Of a stretch of DNA of 36,367 nt, positions 33,445-36,367 are shown one piece after another. A program made the translations under genes and the position numbers. Within the stretch, counting starts at the first letter, position 1. Every line of letters begins with the position of its first letter. Origin of the DNA: Deltaproteobacteria bacterium (GTDB lineage Bacteria > Desulfobacterota > Syntrophobacteria > Syntrophobacterales > Syntrophobacteraceae); NCBI GenBank assembly GCA_021793275.1, contig JAJYTC010000027.1, positions 1 to 36,367 of the forward strand. The letters are read 5' to 3'. The notes under the pieces are model-generated. The model worked only from the letters and a program-made list of their open reading frames with translations. It had not been told where the DNA came from and searched no databases.

Positions 33445-34416
33445 TCAATGGCGCCGAACCTTCAGCGCCGCTTCATTGACACAGTATTCGGGGAATTGGC
33501 GGGCCTTTATGCGCATGATGTTCTCTGAGACTATCTTTGCTATTTGCGTGTAGTTTTGCTTTGTGACTCCTCCAACATGAGGCGTTGCAACGACATTGGG
33601 CAGGGCTAACAGCGGGCTGCCCGGCGCAAGGGGTTCCTGCTCGTAGACGTCCAGCCCCGCACCCGCAATCTCGCCTGCCCGCAACACCTCTACCAGATCC
33701 GACTCTTTTACCACAGCTCCCCTCGAAACGTTGATCAGGTAGGCGGAAGGCTTCATCAGGCGGAAAACATTCCGGTCGACAATCCCTCTTGTCTCATCGG
33801 CCAGAGCGATGGTGGAAATAACGAAGTCGGCCGAGCCCACCATATTGTGGAATTGAGACATGTCGCCGGCCCCGATGAGACCGAGGGAGGCTTCGACTTC
33901 GGAATTTGCGGTACGCCGTACGGCCAGGACTTTCATCCCGAGGGCCGCCAGTTTTTTTGCCAGGGCCCTGCCGACTCTTCCCAGCCCGACAATCAAAGCG
34001 GTATTGCCCGCCAAAGCCTGCCCCAAGGGTTGTCCCCACAGCCCCTGATGGAAAGCGCTGAAGCATTCCCGGACGCACCTGGCAACGGCGAGCATCAGGA
34101 AAAGAGCGTGTTCGGCTGTCGAGTCGGCGTTTGAGGTAACGTCGCCGGGGACGTTACAAACCATTATGCCGCAACGGCTTGCAGCGGCAATATCGACGCC
34201 TTCGAGTCCAACTCCCCATTGCTGGATCAATCTTGCGGAAGTGCTTTCGATCAGTTCGGGCTCGAGCCTGTGCATCAAAGGGATAAGAACGTCAACCGCA
34301 ATGCCGCGCCTGCCCGCTTCCTCTTTTTCACAGACGGAAATATCTTCATCGGGCAGAAGCGATTTCAGGATTCTGGGAGCATCCGAGAATTCCTTACCGC
34401 AGAAGAGGATTTTCAT
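33445..34416 (-). CDS. D-isomer-specific 2-hydroxyacid dehydrogenase
   Basis: A 323-residue oxidoreductase that interconverts 2-oxoacids and D-2-hydroxyacids (phosphoglycerate, glyoxylate/hydroxypyruvate reductase type). The Rossmann motif GLGRVGRALAKKL (144-156) is followed at the second strand by VLAVRRT, where Arg in place of Asp suggests NADP. The catalytic Arg232 (SRGAVV), Glu259 or Glu261 (DVYEQEP) and His280 (TPHVGG) are present. The ATG at 34416 has a weak GAAAGG. Monocistronic by context, with repeat DNA on both sides. Substrate uncertain. Confidence 0.93.
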   Translation of the reverse strand: MKILFCGKEFSDAPRILKSLLPDEDISVCEKEEAGRRGIAVDVLIPLMHRLEPELIESTSARLIQQWGVGLEGVDIAAASRCGIMVCNVPGDVTSNADSTAEHALFLMLAVARCVRECFSAFHQGLWGQPLGQALAGNTALIVGLGRVGRALAKKLAALGMKVLAVRRTANSEVEASLGLIGAGDMSQFHNMVGSADFVISTIALADETRGIVDRNVFRLMKPSAYLINVSRGAVVKESDLVEVLRAGEIAGAGLDVYEQEPLAPGSPLLALPNVVATPHVGGVTKQNYTQIAKIVSENIMRIKARQFPEYCVNEAALKVRRH

Positions 34417-34908
34417 GCTCTGCTTTCGACCTTTCTATTTCCCTGATTTTTTATTGGCCGATGTGCGGACCAATAGCAGGCAAGAGACACCAGAGAGCAA
34501 GATACGTTCCGGGTGCGCCAAGACGATGGGTTCCACTGCGTTTCACCCATCCTAGTCCCCGTACCGGCGTAGTAAGTATCCATCCGGAAGCTTCTTGGCG
34601 GGCAAGATAAAGCTTTTGCCCACCCTACGCAAACTCAATTTTGAAGGCCGCCGGAATCACGCAGCCGTAAGGAGAATATGGCATGATAGACCTGCCCCCT
34701 CACTTATAATCGAAGCCCCGAGGGAACAGGGCCTTCCGGTTCCGCAGGCAAACCCGGACCCCAAGATCACCATAGAAAACGAAAAAAAGCGCGCCGTTGC
34801 TTGAGCTTTGAGGGAGCGTTTCGGGATCTTTGTGCAGAATTTGGTGTCAATTCGGTTAATTGACACCAAATTCAGATAAATGACCGGGACAAGCCGGGAA
34901 TTCGTCCG
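34417..34908. other. Intergenic stretch with long palindrome and repeat
   Basis: No gene is supported. It holds a TCCATCCGGA copy (34579-34588) and the 16-bp palindrome at 34837-34873, immediately downstream of the GNAT gene's stop. Confidence 0.5.
34837..34873. repeat. Perfect 16-bp inverted repeat
   Basis: GAATTTGGTGTCAATT (34837-34852), loop CGGTT, and AATTGACACCAAATTC (34858-34873) form a perfect 16-bp stem. It lies 36 nt beyond the stop of the minus-strand GNAT gene. There is no T-run, so it is a repeat (REP-like) or unusual terminator rather than a normal one. Confidence 0.6.
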
Positions 34909-35352
34909 TCAACCGACAGAGCGTTCCACGCACAGCTTGCGCGCAGGTATGAAACCGGATTTCTGGAAAAATCGCAACAGATCCCAATCATCCCAATCGA
35001 CGATGCTGTACACCTTTGTAATCTTGGCCTTTTCCATATTGCTGAAAAAAGTCTTCAACAGCACGGAGGCAACACCAAATCTCTGGTGCTGAGGCGCCAC
35101 ACCGATGGTATCAATGGTTGCCGAGCGTTCTTTCAGGCCGAACTCGCCGACAAATACCTCGCCCATGATGAAACCGACCACCTGGTTATCCTCCTCGGCC
35201 ACCAGGGAGGCCAGGATATTCTCACCGGCCAGCATTCGCGCCATTTTGGTCTGGTAGTAATCAGGCCGACGGACATCCATGACCGTGGCATCGATCTGCA
35301 CGATTTTTTCCAGATCTTCCATCTGCATGGGCCGGACGACAAATTGAGCCAT
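34909..35352 (-). CDS. GNAT-family N-acetyltransferase
   Basis: A 147-residue acetyltransferase of the GNAT superfamily. Seen are VVGFIMGEVF, then IDTIGVAPQHQRFGVASVLLK, whose QHQRFGVA is the acetyl-CoA pyrophosphate loop, and VYSIVDWDDWDLLRFFQKSGF near the end. RimI-like overall (whether it modifies a protein or a small molecule is unknown). The ATG at 35352 has AAGGAGGG upstream; the frame extends to 35559 but that overlaps bcrD. It follows bcrD by 49 nt on the same strand, probably in its operon. Confidence 0.88.
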   Translation of the reverse strand: MAQFVVRPMQMEDLEKIVQIDATVMDVRRPDYYQTKMARMLAGENILASLVAEEDNQVVGFIMGEVFVGEFGLKERSATIDTIGVAPQHQRFGVASVLLKTFFSNMEKAKITKVYSIVDWDDWDLLRFFQKSGFIPARKLCVERSVG

Positions 35353-35401
35353 AGCATTACCCTCCTTATCAACGATCCGATCGCCTAACCATACTGTACA
35401 T

Positions 35402-36226
35402 TCATGCCGCCTGTCGTTGCCGCTTTTCATAGCGAAAGGCGCCCCATAACGCCGCGCCGATGGCGCCGGCGAGAATGGAATCCGGGTGCACCAGGACATC
35501 CATGTCGGCTTTGTCCGCGGCCAGTTTCTCGCGTAAAGTCTCCACCAACCCCCGGTCAAGCGCCAAGCCGCCGGTGATGACCAGAGGCGGTTCCGGGTTC
35601 AGGGAACGCAGCAGTTTCACCAGCCGGTTGGAGATGGACTGATGAATTCCTTTGAGGATGTTCGAGGTCGAAATCCCCCGCGAGACCATATTGATAACGT
35701 CGGTTTCCGCCAGCACCGCGCAAATACCCGAGACGATCTCGGGCGTATCAGCCCGCATCGACAGTTCCCCCACCTCGCTCAAGGATACCCCGAGGTAGCG
35801 GGTAATATTTTCGAGAAACTGGCCGGAGCCGGAGGCGCACTGGCCGGTCATCTTATATTGCAACACCTTCGAGCGGTGGTCCATTTTAATCGTCCGGGCA
35901 TGAAGCGCCCCGGCGTCAATAACGCAGCGGGCCTGAGGAAACAAATATAACGCGCCTCGGGCATGGGTCGTCATTCCGTAGAAGTGGCCATCCTTGTCCT
36001 CAACCATCTCGCCCTCGCCGGTTGAGGCCAGGTAGTCGATATCCTGCCGATTAAGACCGGCCGAGGCAAACGCCTTGGCGAGCGCAATCCCGACCACCTT
36101 GCGGGGATCGCGTTTGCGAATCCGTTCCACGACCCGCGTCAGAATCTCTTCTTTGCCGGACTCAACTTTCATGAGAACGACCTTGATAGAGCTGCTGCCG
36201 ACATCAATACCGCCTGTAATCGCCAT
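35402..36226 (-). CDS. bcrD: Benzoyl-CoA reductase delta subunit-like ATPase
   Basis: A 274-residue ATPase of the BadF/BadG/BcrA/BcrD family. In class I (ATP-dependent) benzoyl-CoA reductase this subunit with the alpha subunit uses ATP to activate electrons for aromatic ring reduction. Features are GIDVGSSSIK (6-15, ATP site), IDAGALHARTIKMD (103-116) and CASGSGQFLENITRYLG (130-146) with Cys130, and ICAVLAETDVINMVSRGIS with Cys169, the two cysteines ligating the shared [4Fe-4S] cluster. The wording GALHARTI and GQFLENI is BcrD-like rather than the GGQDSK/GRFLE of 2-hydroxyacyl-CoA dehydratase activators. Its ATG overlaps the upstream stop by one base (TAATG). Confidence 0.88.
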   Translation of the reverse strand: MAITGGIDVGSSSIKVVLMKVESGKEEILTRVVERIRKRDPRKVVGIALAKAFASAGLNRQDIDYLASTGEGEMVEDKDGHFYGMTTHARGALYLFPQARCVIDAGALHARTIKMDHRSKVLQYKMTGQCASGSGQFLENITRYLGVSLSEVGELSMRADTPEIVSGICAVLAETDVINMVSRGISTSNILKGIHQSISNRLVKLLRSLNPEPPLVITGGLALDRGLVETLREKLAADKADMDVLVHPDSILAGAIGAALWGAFRYEKRQRQAA

Positions 36227-36367
36227 TAGGAGGTCTCCTTGATACGTTTGGCAAAGATCGCGCCCCCCACCGCCCCGGTATAAATGGAGTCCGGGTCGAT
36301 GTTCAGGGTGATATCCCTACCGTAGTTTGCGTACATCAATTCTTTTAAGAAATGCACCAAATCGGAA
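36226..36367 (-). CDS. bcrA: Benzoyl-CoA reductase alpha subunit-like, C-terminal part
   Basis: Partial gene: the last 46 codons (ending LKELMYANYGRDITLNIDPD and SIYTGAVGGAIFAKRIKETS) run in from beyond 36367. The end IDPDSIYTGAVGGAIFAKR is the C-terminus of BadF/BcrA-type ATPase subunits. The stop TAA overlaps the bcrD ATG by one base, the arrangement expected for adjacent alpha and delta subunits. The rest lies outside the window. Confidence 0.75.
   Translation of the reverse strand, partial: SDLVHFLKELMYANYGRDITLNIDPDSIYTGAVGGAIFAKRIKETS

Noticed and set aside
1-36367. CRISPR arrays, tRNA, rRNA, transposases
   Set aside because: No regularly spaced repeat-spacer pattern, no tRNA cloverleaf and no recognisable transposase frame was seen by eye.

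Overview
The window looks like the chromosome of a strictly anaerobic, GC-moderate deltaproteobacterium of the Syntrophobacterales/Desulfobacterota kind. This is inferred from gene content, not from a marker gene. The pointers are an in-frame UGA (selenocysteine) HesB-like protein, a benzoyl-CoA-reductase type ATPase subunit, an acyl-CoA ligase/dehydrogenase operon, and an enzyme of the Re-citrate synthase type. No rRNA, tRNA, CRISPR array, transposase or phage gene was found.

Layout. 1-5.2 kb is a mosaic of small single genes: a small helical protein, an alpha/beta hydrolase, a YhcH/TabA-type cupin, a pyridoxamine-oxidase-fold protein, a secreted fibronectin-III protein with a frameshifted third repeat, a HesB-like selenoprotein with a candidate SECIS hairpin, and a small helical protein. 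5.4-10.5 kb is a tight plus-strand operon (acyl-CoA dehydrogenase, TetR regulator, acyl-CoA ligase, second acyl-CoA dehydrogenase) behind a promoter with an overlapping palindrome. 10.6-11.3 kb holds toxin-antitoxin remnants: an orphan XRE antitoxin, an internally deleted Gp49/HigB-like toxin and a minimal ribbon-helix-helix protein. 11.8-17.9 kb is a minus-strand heavy-metal RND efflux operon headed by a small His/Cys-rich membrane protein. 18.2-18.9 kb is an intact higBA-type module.

19-26.4 kb is a minus-strand housekeeping run in transcription order hisS, aspS, a Re-citrate-synthase-like enzyme fused to a Cache sensor domain, rlpA and hisD. 26.4-27.6 kb is gene-free repeat DNA. 27.6-28.25 kb is a third toxin-antitoxin pair whose toxin N-terminus appears frameshifted. 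28.4 kb encodes a small secreted protein. 29-33 kb is a 1347-residue regulator (SARP/BTAD, cyclase-like domain, STAND-type ATPase, TPR) whose cyclase domain lacks its catalytic residues. 33.4-34.4 kb is a D-2-hydroxyacid dehydrogenase. 34.9-36.4 kb is a minus-strand run of a bcrA-like C-terminus, bcrD and a GNAT acetyltransferase, cut by the window edge.

How they fit together. The acyl-CoA operon and the bcrAD-like genes point to CoA-ester (possibly aromatic or fatty acid) catabolism, but no sequence links the two loci. Several dispersed short repeats recur in the intergenic spaces between 11 and 35 kb. The least expected items are the UGA-encoded HesB protein, the enzyme-Cache fusion, the dead cyclase domain and two toxin promoters that sit 6 nt from the start codon.
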